A DNA stretch of 64,000 nucleotides from Planctomycetota bacterium. GTDB lineage: Bacteria; Planctomycetota; Planctomycetia; Pirellulales; Pirellulaceae. The notes below the pieces were generated by a model. It was not told the DNA's origin and ran no database searches. It saw nothing but the letters and a program-made list of their open reading frames with translations. The stretch is taken from NCBI GenBank assembly GCA_016872775.1, contig VGZA01000005.1:98054-162053 (forward strand). The letters run 5' to 3'. This document shows, one piece after another, positions 26,205 to 36,481 of the stretch (position 1 is its first letter; the number at the start of each line of letters is the position of its first letter). Position numbers and translations under genes: made by a program.

Positions 26205-29168
26205 CTATTCGAGTGTCAAAATACCCAACGCTTCGAACTGCTGTTGGGCCGCCGCGGGCTGCGTCCAGGACTGCAATCCAACTCCCGGAACAATCCGCTT
26301 GACGCCGAATGCCCACACCGGCGGTCCCTGGCCGACAACGGACGCCAGATCGCGTTTGGCGATCGCCGCCTCGATGGTCCAGGAATCGCTGGTCTCCACC
26401 GCCGCAACATACCATTCCGGATTCCAGGTCGGATCACCAGCGCACGACTCGGCGGTCCAGCCGCGATGATCCACGGTCAGGTCGTACCAGGTTGCGTAGT
26501 CGCGATCGACGTCGATAAACAGTTCCAGTCGATCGTTGTTCGAGAGATCCGGATCACGTGGTCGAGCCGCGTCGCTCTTGGTGTAGGTGCCCTTGGTCGC
26601 TTTCACGCACGTTGCGGTCAAATAAAGAAATTCGTCGTCGTGTGCCAAAGTGATCTCGGCGGGCCATGCCTCGTCGTCATACTGCGGGCTGCGCAGCGCC
26701 GTGGGAGAAAGACCTTGCCACGATTCATCATCAAGTTGTCCATCCAGTCGCGGTCGGACAGTGACGCGGCGGCACGGCATATGGGCCGGTAACGCGGTGC
26801 GTCGATTTCCCAAGAGGATCAGCTCCGTCTCCGCCGCCCGTCCCGCCGTCTCCGGCTCCAGCGCCAGCACGGACCGATATTGCAATTCCGCCTCGCGCAG
26901 TCGGTCGGCCATGCGGTCATTGGCTGCGACGATCAGTCGCGTCGAGCTGCGCGCCGCCAATTGGGGTGCCGTTTGGCGAAGCTGCTCGGTGATCAGGTCC
27001 AACCGTTTGCGTCGCGTCGCCGAACCATCCCGTCCCGCCACCGGTCGGCGAGCATCCAATTCCGCGCTGGAATCGAGGAGCAGTCGCAACCATAACGCGG
27101 CCGATGCCAGTTCGTGCCGAGGCACGCGTTCACCCATCACCTGCAATACCTCGAGCGCCAGATCCGAGCGACCGGCGGCATGAAACCGTAAGGCGAGCGG
27201 GAACAAGGCATCGCCGATGGCGTCCTGGTCCAGTCCTTTTGTCAGGTCACCGAGCTGAGCCAGCCAGGCGGTGCTCTGCTCGGACCCCGCCGCGTAGGCG
27301 ATCAGTTTCTGCACATTGCGCTGCCTCTGTGCGATCTGATTCAGTTCGGCAAGCTCCTGCGCAGGTACCGTCGAAAGCAGGCGCCGAGCCGGTCCGCCCG
27401 AGGCGAGCGGCAGTCCGGCGAAAAAATCGCGACGACCGACCTCCGCCGGCAAGTGGTCGACGAGCAGATGGAATTCCAGCGACGCCGGCCCGACATCAAT
27501 CTGGCTTGTGATCAGCGCTCGGCAGGCGCTGCCAATATTCGTCAAGCTGCGGCCCAGCCGGGCCGCCACCTGCGAGGTATTCAGTACGATCGTTCCTTTA
27601 CCTTGACCGGCTCGGCCCACAACGATTTTCTGGACTTTCCAGGCATGGAGCCCCTGCTCGCTGATCTGCGCCGGATATTGCTCCGCATGCGCCGCCTTCT
27701 GGATCGCGGCGACCAGCAACGGGCCCAGCCATTTGGCTTCACTATCGGCGTCCCGGGCGGTGAAGTCCTCCATCAAGACGATCTCGGGGCGCCATTGGCG
27801 AACATATTTCACGATCGATTCATCGAGTGCATCGAGACCTGGTCGGCCCCAGACCTGCGACCAGCCTTCCACCGAATTTTCCTTGCTGATCCCCAAGACT
27901 CGTTGACGCAGCGGAAATCGCGGCGCGATCGCAACACCCCCGGCGCCGGCCCGCACCGTCGCCGCCGAAGCACGGTCCTCGACACTCGTTTCCTCAATGT
28001 CGGGCGAGTCCAAGTCGCGTCGATTCAGCAATTGCACATAGCCGCGATAACCTTGGTTGCCGCAAAGCTCGGCGAATAACTCGAACGGTACGCCGTCCTC
28101 GCCGCTGTAAAGCCCCAGCAGCGCGAGGTGCCTTCCCTCACCGCGTAACGTCGTCCAACTGCGTCCGCCGTCCGTCGTCGCGATCACGGTCCCTAAAGAA
28201 CCCACTCCCCAGCCATGCGACGCGTCGAGGAACCGCAGCCTGCGAATCGGTAACGATTGCCCCGTCTTCGCACTCTCCCAACTGGTACCCCCGTCACTTG
28301 AGTGCAGTACCAGCGAACCGGGGCTGCCCGCGATCCAACAGTGATTCTCATGCCGCGCGATGGCATGGAAGTCGAAGTCCGCCGCCGCCCGCGGTACCGC
28401 GGCGGCGATCGAATGCCAGGTTCGGCCGCGATCCGCGCTACGCAAGACCGTGCCCGCATCGCCGACCGCCAGAACGCCCAGCGCACCGAGATCGGCGGCG
28501 CCGCGAAAACAGTAGGGAGGTAGCTCCGATACTCCGTCGGGCCGACGAAGTTCACGCCGATTGATCCAGGCGTGGTCGCCCCCGTGCCCCAGCACCAGCG
28601 CGTTCGCGTCGTCAAATGATTCCAGCACCAGCCAGCCACTGGTCCTCGGGCCGGTGCAAGGCGACCAACTTCGTCCCCCGTCCATGGTCTGAAATACTCC
28701 GGTCGGAAACATCGGCGAAGCACTGCCGGCAGCCCAGCCTTGGCGCAGGTCGCGAAATTGCAGTTGCTTGAGCCCGGGCATCAATGGCGTGTTGAGCTGC
28801 GACCAGATACGTCCGCCGTCCTGCGTGCGAAACAGGACCGCCGACGTATGAAGCGTGTACGGGTGCACGATGCCACCGGCACACCAGCCATTGCGCGCGT
28901 CGACAAACGAGACCGATTCCAACCGCGCGGGGACCGGCAGCGACTGTGCAAGCCAGGTCTTTCCGCCATCCTCCGTGCGCAGGATCGTCCCTTGATCGCC
29001 AACCGCCCAACCGAGATCGGCATTAACAAATGTCACGTCATTCAGCGCAGCGTCATCGAACAGTTCCGACGAGCTGTTTGTGCCAGGCTGGCCAAAGCTA
29101 CTGACGGGTTGCATTAGAAGAATGACGGCCGACACGATCGCGTGCCAACCAGCGGACCGGGAAATCAT
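26205..29168 (-). CDS. Large secreted protein: Ycf48/BNR-like repeats and C-terminal CBM9-like domain
   Basis: The 987-residue product has a signal peptide (IVSAVILLMQPVSSFGQPG). Residues about 40-370 are BNR/Ycf48-type beta-propeller repeats, each with an Asp-box-like turn (TEDGGKTW, TQDGGRIW, TMDGGRSW, SADRGRTW, SSDGGTSW, TTDGGRSW). A middle domain (about 370-620) has text such as LYSGEDGVPFELFAELCGNQ and may be a degenerate LmbE-type deacetylase fold; this is uncertain. A helical stretch follows. The last 190 residues (VTVRPRLDGQLDDESWQGL, NNDRLELFIDVDRDYATWY) resemble the CBM9/DOMON-like sugar-binding domain of extracellular enzymes. The next gene starts 15 bases downstream on the same strand. 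Confidence 0.8.
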   Translation of the reverse strand: MISRSAGWHAIVSAVILLMQPVSSFGQPGTNSSSELFDDAALNDVTFVNADLGWAVGDQGTILRTEDGGKTWLAQSLPVPARLESVSFVDARNGWCAGGIVHPYTLHTSAVLFRTQDGGRIWSQLNTPLMPGLKQLQFRDLRQGWAAGSASPMFPTGVFQTMDGGRSWSPCTGPRTSGWLVLESFDDANALVLGHGGDHAWINRRELRRPDGVSELPPYCFRGAADLGALGVLAVGDAGTVLRSADRGRTWHSIAAAVPRAAADFDFHAIARHENHCWIAGSPGSLVLHSSDGGTSWESAKTGQSLPIRRLRFLDASHGWGVGSLGTVIATTDGGRSWTTLRGEGRHLALLGLYSGEDGVPFELFAELCGNQGYRGYVQLLNRRDLDSPDIEETSVEDRASAATVRAGAGGVAIAPRFPLRQRVLGISKENSVEGWSQVWGRPGLDALDESIVKYVRQWRPEIVLMEDFTARDADSEAKWLGPLLVAAIQKAAHAEQYPAQISEQGLHAWKVQKIVVGRAGQGKGTIVLNTSQVAARLGRSLTNIGSACRALITSQIDVGPASLEFHLLVDHLPAEVGRRDFFAGLPLASGGPARRLLSTVPAQELAELNQIAQRQRNVQKLIAYAAGSEQSTAWLAQLGDLTKGLDQDAIGDALFPLALRFHAAGRSDLALEVLQVMGERVPRHELASAALWLRLLLDSSAELDARRPVAGRDGSATRRKRLDLITEQLRQTAPQLAARSSTRLIVAANDRMADRLREAELQYRSVLALEPETAGRAAETELILLGNRRTALPAHMPCRRVTVRPRLDGQLDDESWQGLSPTALRSPQYDDEAWPAEITLAHDDEFLYLTATCVKATKGTYTKSDAARPRDPDLSNNDRLELFIDVDRDYATWYDLTVDHRGWTAESCAGDPTWNPEWYVAAVETSDSWTIEAAIAKRDLASVVGQGPPVWAFGVKRIVPGVGLQSWTQPAAAQQQFEALGILTLE

Positions 29169-29522
29169 AGCGCCGCCACATTCAAGAACAGCAATTCAAA
29201 CGTCAGGTAAAACGTCACCGCCCGAAAGCGAATTGTAGCGATCGGCCGGCCCGTCAGCCAGCTTGCCCAGGACGGCGCTTCGCGGTCATTCGTCCCGCAG
29301 CTCCGATGGGGCTGAAACAAGCCTTTGCCCCGAAGGGGCCGCAACATGCCAGCCCAGGGCAAACCGAAGCGGCGCAGCCGCGAAGCGTCGCCCTGGGTAT
29401 ACCGGCCCCCGAGGTTCAACACCCTGAAAGGTGCAAGACAGAAAGGGCAAAACAGGCGCGGAACATGGTCGCAATCGCGCGTCGGTTCACGTCATCTGAC
29501 GAACCCAATACACAGGGGCAAT
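29169..29522. repeat. Intergenic region with GC-rich hairpin cluster (candidate dispersed repeat)
   Basis: The 354-base gap holds three strong palindromes in about 70 bases: GCCCC-gaa-GGGGC (29327-29339), CCCAGGGC paired with GCCCTGGG (29353-29360 and 29390-29397), and inside it GCGGC-gca-GCCGC (29369-29381). A weaker CACC/GGTG pair follows near 29420. The order and wording look like short GC-rich palindromic repeats that recur between genes in planctomycete genomes, but only one copy lies in this window. Both flanking genes run leftwards, so part of it could act as a terminator for upstream transcription. No gene is seen here. Confidence 0.5.
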
Positions 29523-32500
29523 TCAGGGAAGCGAGAGGATAAATTGCCAGATTGCGGCGAACTGGCGATCGGCGTCGCCGTCCAGGATCGTATTTGCTTT
29601 GGTTGTTTTCCCGTCGTCGGAGAGCTTGGGCATTTTCGAGCTGGCTTCGAAGCGGGGAGGGTCCCGCACGAATCGAGCGTAGAACTCAGGGTTCAATCGC
29701 CGCCGCACTTGAGCAAAATTGACTCCCAGCGCGATTTGGGTTCCTTGATCGCCGCGCGGCTGCTGCCCACCGACGGCATGACATTGGCGACAATCGAGTC
29801 CCGCGGGTGTCGTCAGCCGGTCACCGGTTGCGACCAGTTCTTGTTCCGGCTGCGGGATCGGAACGGACTCTGACAGGAGGCCATGTTCGCGAGCCAGTCC
29901 ATGAGCCAGTCGCGCGGCAAACGGGCCGAACCCAGGCATGCGGCCTTTCAGCCACGGGCGGGAAACGGTGGTCGGAAGGCCGGCAATCTGATCGCGCAAC
30001 CAATCGCCGCGCAGTTTTTCGCCGGCATAGGTCAAGTTCGGCACAAATTCCGGAATGCCGCCGTCGATGCTCTCCTCGAGCAGCACCGGGATACGCACAC
30101 TGGACTGCGCGTCGCGCGGATGGCACGCCGCGCATCGCAACCAGTGCACCAACAGCCGCGATTCCTCCGCGGGTACATGCGGCGCTGCCGATCGCGTCAA
30201 CGAGGTTCCACCGGCAGCCGCGTCCGCCAGGAAACGGCGCAGCGCCGCGCGCTGTTCGTCGTTGAACGTGTATCGCGGCAGCATTGGATCGAGCCGCTTA
30301 CGATCCTGCGCTTGGGAAACGGGTCGCGAGTTATCCGCGAGGCAGCCGTTCGCGAACCGATCGATCCCAATCGGCGACGTGGAACGTGGCGCAACTTCTT
30401 GCGGGCCATTCGTCCGCTCTCGATTTCCTGTCGGGGCCTGGTGGCAGGCGAGGCACTGTCGAGCGTAAAGCAAACGACCTTGCTCGATGTCGGCTCGAGC
30501 AAGTTCCGGCCAATCGATTCGCTCGGCCGAACTGGCCCGCAGCAGCCAGGCTTCCAGCGCGTCCCGTTGCGCATCGTCCAACGTGTAGACCGGCATGCGC
30601 GACGCCGATGCATGCGCGGCCGGGTTGCGCAGGTATTCGCGCAGCGCACCCGGCCGGTACTTGCCAGCGACGCCATGCAACGACAACCGCTCATGCATCC
30701 GCTCGTGCGGACGATCAAGAGCGTCCTGTTCCCCGAGGGGCTGCAAATGATGGCAGGCAATGCAGCTGAGTTCTTCAAACAGTCGCGCGCCGCGTTCCGC
30801 CAATCCACCGTCGTTTGCCGCCGCACCGTTCGATCGTCCTTGCTCGCCTCGCCCTGCACGCGGTTCGCTCAAAGAGGCAAGGTACATCGCAACGTCCGCC
30901 GATTCCTGCCTGCGTCCACGGCTCGTCGACGGTTCAAAACGGGGCATGCGACTGCTCGAGCGGATTTCCGCCGGGGCATGAATCCAGCGCGCGATCCAGG
31001 CCGGTTCAAGCCGCCCCGCCACATCGATCAGGTCCGGAGGAGCAAACAGTTCGTCCAGGGATCGATCTTGCGACGCGTCCGCGGAACCGCCGGAGGAGCC
31101 CTTTCCCGCGCCGTCGCGAAACCCGTCATGGCAGGCCTGACAGCGATGACCCAACCACAGCGCGTGCCCCTCGCGATAGGCGGTGAACCGATCGAGCTCG
31201 GGTTGCAATGGATCGTGGAAAAGTAGCGCTGGTGGCACGGCTTCCCGCGCGAATCCCGGTCCCTCCCATAGCAATCGAAAGCCGGACCAACCCGACGCCG
31301 ACCCGTTCTCGGAAGCCGGCGAAGATTGAAAATCGAGCTCCAAAAGATTGACCCCCTTGCGCAATGCCGTCGGCTGCGACTCGGTCACGCCAGGCTCGCT
31401 CGTTCGATGCGATAGTACCGGTTGACCGTTCACGCGAACGGCGACCGTCCCCGTACCCTCGACCGCAAAACGGCAATCCATCTTTCGTGGCGATCGAAGA
31501 TAGGCGCGGTGCGATGACCGGAATGTTCCTGGTTCCAGGCGCAGACTGGCCGATTCCGACGATTCCACGCGCAGAACAAACAATCGATCGACGCGCATGT
31601 CCGACCGGACAGAAGGCACATTTCGCTGCTCGGCTCGCCGCTCCTCCCGGCGCTGGGGCAAGGGGAGTCGTTGCAAGGGGAATTCCTGTTCGAATCGCAC
31701 GGCGACTCCTGGCCTCAAACGTTCCTCGACATCCGGTTCGAGCAGTCCCGACCGTTGGCGACGACGAATCTGCGATCCTGGAAATGCCGTCGTTCCGGTG
31801 TGGTGGATGGTGTAGTCCAATTTGCCTTGGAATGCCCTGCCCGATTGGTTGACCAATTCGTATTCGATCCGCAACTGGTGCATCGGTATCAATCCCGGTA
31901 TCTCCAGGAACACGGTGCGGCCGTCTTCCTGAAGCGTCGCGGAGCGCACGGTCCATTCGTCGTGTCCTTCGGCCAGAGGATCGGACAGCTTCAGGTCGGG
32001 AGAGCCATAATCCTTCGAGTAGCGATAATTCCAGCCTTCAAGCCGGTAGACGTCCGGATCCTCCGCGGCGTCGGCGTCCAGCGGAGTCGTAAATCGGACA
32101 GCGAGCCCGTTGGGATAGGTGCGCACCGCTTCCGGCAGATCGACCGATTGGCCGGTGTACCGCACGCGCTGCAGGCATCCATCCTGCACAGCGGAGGTGA
32201 CCCAGCCTTTCAAACCGGCCAGATAGAGTTGCCCGTCGAGGGGAGAAAAACGACCTCGCATCAATCCCGAATCAAACTGCCAGGGAAAATCGAAAACGCC
32301 ACCCTGTACGCCGCTGTGTCCACCGTGCGGATCGCCGCCTTGCTCATTGCCAACAATCGGTTCGCGAAGTGCAACCAGCAGACGGCACTTGCCGAAAGAG
32401 AGGTGCAGAAGTTGTCCCTGCAACGGTCCCCAGCGGTCACTGGTAACCCAGACTTGTCCTCCGCTGGAATTGTCGGTCATGCGCGGGATCCAGCAGAGCG

Positions 32501-35500
32501 GCAGGTCGTAACCGAGCGGGCGATCGGGGGTGACGCGGGGACCGAGATAGCCGTAGTGGCCTCCGGGTTTGACTTGGATCAGGTTCGACGCGGGAGTCCA
32601 TTCACCCTCCTGGGGCGCGGCGGTAATGGTGTCGTCGGGTCCTACCGACAGCCCGACCGGATTTCGCAGTCCCGTGGCGACTACTGAGAGTTCTTTACCA
32701 TGCCGATCGACTTTCAGGAGTCCCTGCGTGGCATGCAGAAAGTAGAAATTTCCCGCGCGGTCGGTTTCCAGTCCGGCGACGTAGTCGTGACCACCCTCCG
32801 ACGTAAGTGCTCCGCCAAAAAAATTCTGGTACTCGTCCGCTTCACCGTCGTCGTCGAGGTCGATCAGTCGAGTAATTTGGTCGCGACCGAGTACGTGCAC
32901 TTGTCCATCGACGATCTTCAGTCCCAGCGGCTGAAACAATCCTGTCGCGAATCGCTTCCAGGACAACTCCCTTAGATTGTGATCGACGCCGTGCACGCGC
33001 CAGACATCGCCGTGCACGGTCGCCACGGCGATGTCACCGTTCGGAAAAAAATCGATCCCGCCAAGAAAGAAAAGTGCGCGGTAAGGATTGTCGAAGGGAA
33101 GCGTGAGTGTATCGACGACATACGGCTCGGTGTCGGGTGCGACGACGCCTTGCGTCACGATTCTGTCGGTCCAGCGCGGCGGGCCAGGCGCCCGCAGCGA
33201 CGCGAAGCGACGAAGGACCTCTTCGGATCTGGCAGCGAAAGCATGTTCTGCGGGAGGAATCTCCTTGTCGGTCCACCATCGCAGGCAGCAGCCGGTCGGT
33301 TCCGCTGCAGGGGCGAATTGCAGGTCGATCGTGGCTTGATCGCCGGCGCGCTGAAGTTGCAGCCGCGCCGCCGCGTCGGCAGTAATCCGCCAGGTGGTCG
33401 TAACACCGTTGCGTGTCACCGACAGGGAGTGGGGATCGGCCAAATCAAATTTCGTGTCCGAAACCGGCTTCAATTCAGCCACGCGCATCGTGATCGGTTG
33501 GGCCCGTGCCGCGACAACCAGCGTCCTTTCGAAGATCGGCCGTTCGTCGTGGAAGTAACACCAGGGCGATTCTTCCACCAGAGTATCGTCGACCTGGTGC
33601 CGCAGGACGACGCGATCGGCGTTTCGGTGCAGGCCGAGGTACCTGTAGTTGGCGCCGGGCCAGCCTGGCCCTTCCGCCTGGCTGAATTGACGCGTGCCAG
33701 CGATCTTCGGCGCGACGATCAGGCCGAAGCGGGCCGGATCAAAATGGAGGAATTCACCGGTCCATGCGGCCCGAACCCGGCCGAATTGCATGTCGTAGAG
33801 AATCGCCGCATCGGGCCGATCGCCCAGGCGAATCGACAGGCCCTTGCGGACCGGTCCTTCCTCAAGGGGCACCGTCGACGCCAGGAAGCGGCCGAGTTCG
33901 GTCTTCTGCCAGCGTCCGTCGCGCGAATCGTTTTCTGTCCAGGCGAAGCCGACGACTTCGACTCCCCAGTGGTCTTTGACAAACGCATTGCCTGTCGCCG
34001 GCGACCAGGAGATGGCGGCGTGATTCCTGGTAGGCGAATCGTCGGGCGATTTTCCCTTGTCGACGATGTCGAGGTGCCAGATGCCGATCGTCTCGTCGTC
34101 GAACGGGTAAGGATGGTCGGGAACGCGCGTAAACTCGCGCACGCCGCGCGCAATGCGAACCTCATCGATCAACCCCTGGCAGCCGATCTCCCGGCCAACC
34201 AGTTCTCCAATCGCCAGCCCGCCGTCGACCGCCGCGCCCTGGCCAAACTTGACCGCCTGATCGGCGACTTTGCGTCCGTCAACGTACAGGCGGATCCGCT
34301 CGGGCTCGAACATCATGGCGACATGGTGCCACTTGTCATCGGTGATATCGGTATTGGACGAGACATGATCGGGGGTCATGCCAGGCAGATAGACCGTGAA
34401 GGCGCCGCTCCCCGCCATCGTGAACAATTCCCAATGGGTTGCCGACGACTTCAGTTCATGAGCGACCAGGATGTTGTAGTTGGCCTTCTGCCGCAGGCGC
34501 GTCCAGCATTCGACAGAGAAGGGTGGTTTGCGGTACGCGAGATTTCCCGCGGCGATCACGCCGCCGCCGCGGGCGTCGAGCGACTTTCCGAAGCGGCCCT
34601 CGGCGAGGACATCCGCCGGTTTTCGATTGCCGGTCCCTTTGGTGTCCGAGGGCCTGGTATCGGCGGGCCTGGTATCGGCGGCTTTTTTTGCGTCATCGGC
34701 TGGGTCGACGGGTTTGCTCCCGGCCACGACCGGCCTCCGCGCCACCCATGCCGCCGCGCGCCGGATCATCTCGCAAGCCGCGAACGACTCGTAGGTTTTC
34801 TCGCTGTGCCCCAGCAAGGTCTGGAAAACGCGGCCTTCGCCGTAGTTGTAGGTCCAGGCGAGCGGTTCCTCGCGCATGGTGACTTTCGATCGAGCGGTGA
34901 TCAGCGGTTCGATCGGTTCGTCACCGTCCTGGCGAAAGTACAATTCGTCGGTGACTTGAAAGTCGGACAGGCCCTCCGTCACAGGATGCGGTCGCGGCTC
35001 GACGCGCACGGTGAATTCGCCGAACGCGTCGTGGCCGCTCTGCTTTTCACCCTTCCCGTGATGATTCCAGACGCGGCGAACGATTTTGCGATATTCCGGC
35101 CAGTCGGATTCGCCCGCCTCGGGCAGCGACGGGTGGAACGCGCCGTTGGCGAAATGGACAAGGATCAAACCGCCGCCGTCGCGCAGGTAACGGCCGAATG
35201 CTGCCCGTGACGCTTCACTCAACGGCCGCTTGTCCTGCCAGTTGCAGTAATTCTGTACGATCAACTGATAATCGTTGAGATTGCGAACGGCGAGATCCTC
35301 GATATCGAACGAAATGTCGACCTTGATCCGCGGGTCCCGTTCCAGCAACGATCGGAGTGCCGGTGCGGTTTTCTCCCAATTATGCCACTTGTGTGCCTCG
35401 TTGCCGGCGAACATCAAAGCGCGAATCGGGCGTTCATCGAAGACGGCGCGTGCCGTACCCGCGGTACCGCGCAAAGCGGCGGCGATCTCCTGGTGGGAAT

Positions 35501-36398
35501 AGAACCGAGCGTCGACGCCTTGGGCGGGTGGATCGATTCCCGCCGTCCAGACCACCGCGTTGAGCATCATCCTGCGGAATTCCGGTTGCATCCAGTTCTC
35601 ATAGAAATGGCCGCAGGTTGTGCCAAACCCCCGCCCGCCATTGGGACGCTGCCGCGCCCAGGCGACGATCGAACCGTCCGGTTCGCGGCCGGGGAGCGCC
35701 GGCACGCGCAACAGCGGTTGCACCGCATCGGCCTGCGGATGAAATCGGATATTGAAATAAAACTCTTCCTTGAACCGGAACGGTTTGACGCCGCGAACGA
35801 CCGGATGCGATCCGTTGGCCAGCTCCACATCGGCCTCCAGGTGCTGGATCGCCGAATACCATTGCTTCTTGCCATCCTGCTCCCAGTCAAAATAGCCGCC
35901 GGTCCAGTCGAATATCTCGGCCGCGTACTTGTCGGGCGTAAAGGTGGAGAAATGGAAGGTCACAAGCCCGCAGCCGCGCTCGACCAGCCGCTTCACGAAC
36001 GCCACCCGTTCGTCGCTGGCCAGATGGGGTGCTTCCTCGTACAGGTCGCCGTCCCGTCCGTCCGAGATAATCACGATGGTGTTGGCGTCGAGCAACGTGC
36101 TTTCGTCGGCCGGCCAGCCATCGCGATGGTATTCCACGCGAAGTTGATCGCGGACGTCGGAGTTATCCAGCATCACTTTCAGCAGTTTCACCGACCATGG
36201 ATAGTCGTGGATCCCGTTCCCTTCCGGGCCGTGACTTTTTTTCCCCGCGATCAGCACGATTTTTTTCGTTTCCGCGGCAGACAGGGAACGTTCCGGAACT
36301 CCGCTGGTTGCGCCCGCGCCGACCAGAAAGCCGACGACGGCACTGCCGAAGGCAAACGTTCGCCACCACGGCCGGATGGGGGCATGGGTCGATTGCAT
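29523..36398 (-). CDS. Giant secreted pentahaem protein: two ThuA-like domains, LamG, beta-propeller, c-type cytochromes
   Basis: The 2291-residue protein starts at ATG 36398 (GGGAG upstream) with a signal peptide (FAFGSAVVGFLVGAGATSG). Two ThuA-like (class I glutamine amidotransferase-fold) domains lie at about 45-290 and 325-565 (LIAGKKSHGPEGNGIHDY; VTFHFSTFTPDKY; MFAGNEAHKWHNWEK). A repeated ADTRP linker follows, then a LamG domain at about 590-770 (DKWHHVAMMFEPERIRLYVD). A PVC-type sorbosone-dehydrogenase-like beta-propeller occupies about 1100-1480, and a carbohydrate-binding-like region follows. Five CxxCH haem sites appear in the last quarter: CQACH, CIACH, CLACH, CAACH, CRQCH (about 1753, 1879, 1983, 2088, 2203). 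It is probably a periplasmic sugar or sugar-alcohol oxidoreductase passing electrons through its own haems. It is the last gene of a minus-strand run. Confidence 0.88.
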   Translation of the reverse strand: MQSTHAPIRPWWRTFAFGSAVVGFLVGAGATSGVPERSLSAAETKKIVLIAGKKSHGPEGNGIHDYPWSVKLLKVMLDNSDVRDQLRVEYHRDGWPADESTLLDANTIVIISDGRDGDLYEEAPHLASDERVAFVKRLVERGCGLVTFHFSTFTPDKYAAEIFDWTGGYFDWEQDGKKQWYSAIQHLEADVELANGSHPVVRGVKPFRFKEEFYFNIRFHPQADAVQPLLRVPALPGREPDGSIVAWARQRPNGGRGFGTTCGHFYENWMQPEFRRMMLNAVVWTAGIDPPAQGVDARFYSHQEIAAALRGTAGTARAVFDERPIRALMFAGNEAHKWHNWEKTAPALRSLLERDPRIKVDISFDIEDLAVRNLNDYQLIVQNYCNWQDKRPLSEASRAAFGRYLRDGGGLILVHFANGAFHPSLPEAGESDWPEYRKIVRRVWNHHGKGEKQSGHDAFGEFTVRVEPRPHPVTEGLSDFQVTDELYFRQDGDEPIEPLITARSKVTMREEPLAWTYNYGEGRVFQTLLGHSEKTYESFAACEMIRRAAAWVARRPVVAGSKPVDPADDAKKAADTRPADTRPSDTKGTGNRKPADVLAEGRFGKSLDARGGGVIAAGNLAYRKPPFSVECWTRLRQKANYNILVAHELKSSATHWELFTMAGSGAFTVYLPGMTPDHVSSNTDITDDKWHHVAMMFEPERIRLYVDGRKVADQAVKFGQGAAVDGGLAIGELVGREIGCQGLIDEVRIARGVREFTRVPDHPYPFDDETIGIWHLDIVDKGKSPDDSPTRNHAAISWSPATGNAFVKDHWGVEVVGFAWTENDSRDGRWQKTELGRFLASTVPLEEGPVRKGLSIRLGDRPDAAILYDMQFGRVRAAWTGEFLHFDPARFGLIVAPKIAGTRQFSQAEGPGWPGANYRYLGLHRNADRVVLRHQVDDTLVEESPWCYFHDERPIFERTLVVAARAQPITMRVAELKPVSDTKFDLADPHSLSVTRNGVTTTWRITADAAARLQLQRAGDQATIDLQFAPAAEPTGCCLRWWTDKEIPPAEHAFAARSEEVLRRFASLRAPGPPRWTDRIVTQGVVAPDTEPYVVDTLTLPFDNPYRALFFLGGIDFFPNGDIAVATVHGDVWRVHGVDHNLRELSWKRFATGLFQPLGLKIVDGQVHVLGRDQITRLIDLDDDGEADEYQNFFGGALTSEGGHDYVAGLETDRAGNFYFLHATQGLLKVDRHGKELSVVATGLRNPVGLSVGPDDTITAAPQEGEWTPASNLIQVKPGGHYGYLGPRVTPDRPLGYDLPLCWIPRMTDNSSGGQVWVTSDRWGPLQGQLLHLSFGKCRLLVALREPIVGNEQGGDPHGGHSGVQGGVFDFPWQFDSGLMRGRFSPLDGQLYLAGLKGWVTSAVQDGCLQRVRYTGQSVDLPEAVRTYPNGLAVRFTTPLDADAAEDPDVYRLEGWNYRYSKDYGSPDLKLSDPLAEGHDEWTVRSATLQEDGRTVFLEIPGLIPMHQLRIEYELVNQSGRAFQGKLDYTIHHTGTTAFPGSQIRRRQRSGLLEPDVEERLRPGVAVRFEQEFPLQRLPLPQRREERRAEQRNVPSVRSDMRVDRLFVLRVESSESASLRLEPGTFRSSHRAYLRSPRKMDCRFAVEGTGTVAVRVNGQPVLSHRTSEPGVTESQPTALRKGVNLLELDFQSSPASENGSASGWSGFRLLWEGPGFAREAVPPALLFHDPLQPELDRFTAYREGHALWLGHRCQACHDGFRDGAGKGSSGGSADASQDRSLDELFAPPDLIDVAGRLEPAWIARWIHAPAEIRSSSRMPRFEPSTSRGRRQESADVAMYLASLSEPRAGRGEQGRSNGAAANDGGLAERGARLFEELSCIACHHLQPLGEQDALDRPHERMHERLSLHGVAGKYRPGALREYLRNPAAHASASRMPVYTLDDAQRDALEAWLLRASSAERIDWPELARADIEQGRLLYARQCLACHQAPTGNRERTNGPQEVAPRSTSPIGIDRFANGCLADNSRPVSQAQDRKRLDPMLPRYTFNDEQRAALRRFLADAAAGGTSLTRSAAPHVPAEESRLLVHWLRCAACHPRDAQSSVRIPVLLEESIDGGIPEFVPNLTYAGEKLRGDWLRDQIAGLPTTVSRPWLKGRMPGFGPFAARLAHGLAREHGLLSESVPIPQPEQELVATGDRLTTPAGLDCRQCHAVGGQQPRGDQGTQIALGVNFAQVRRRLNPEFYARFVRDPPRFEASSKMPKLSDDGKTTKANTILDGDADRQFAAIWQFILSLP

Positions 36399-36481
36399 CA
36401 CTTCAAAATCTCCCGCAACACCTGGAGGATCCAATTTCCGCTTGCGCGAAAGGCTCAGCATACGTCAGGGCGGTTCCGATT

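Noticed and set aside
32979..35210. A 743-codon open frame on the plus strand
   Set aside because: It lies fully antisense to the giant ThuA/LamG gene, which has recognisable domains; the plus product is basic, without motifs, and reflects GC-rich mirror coding.
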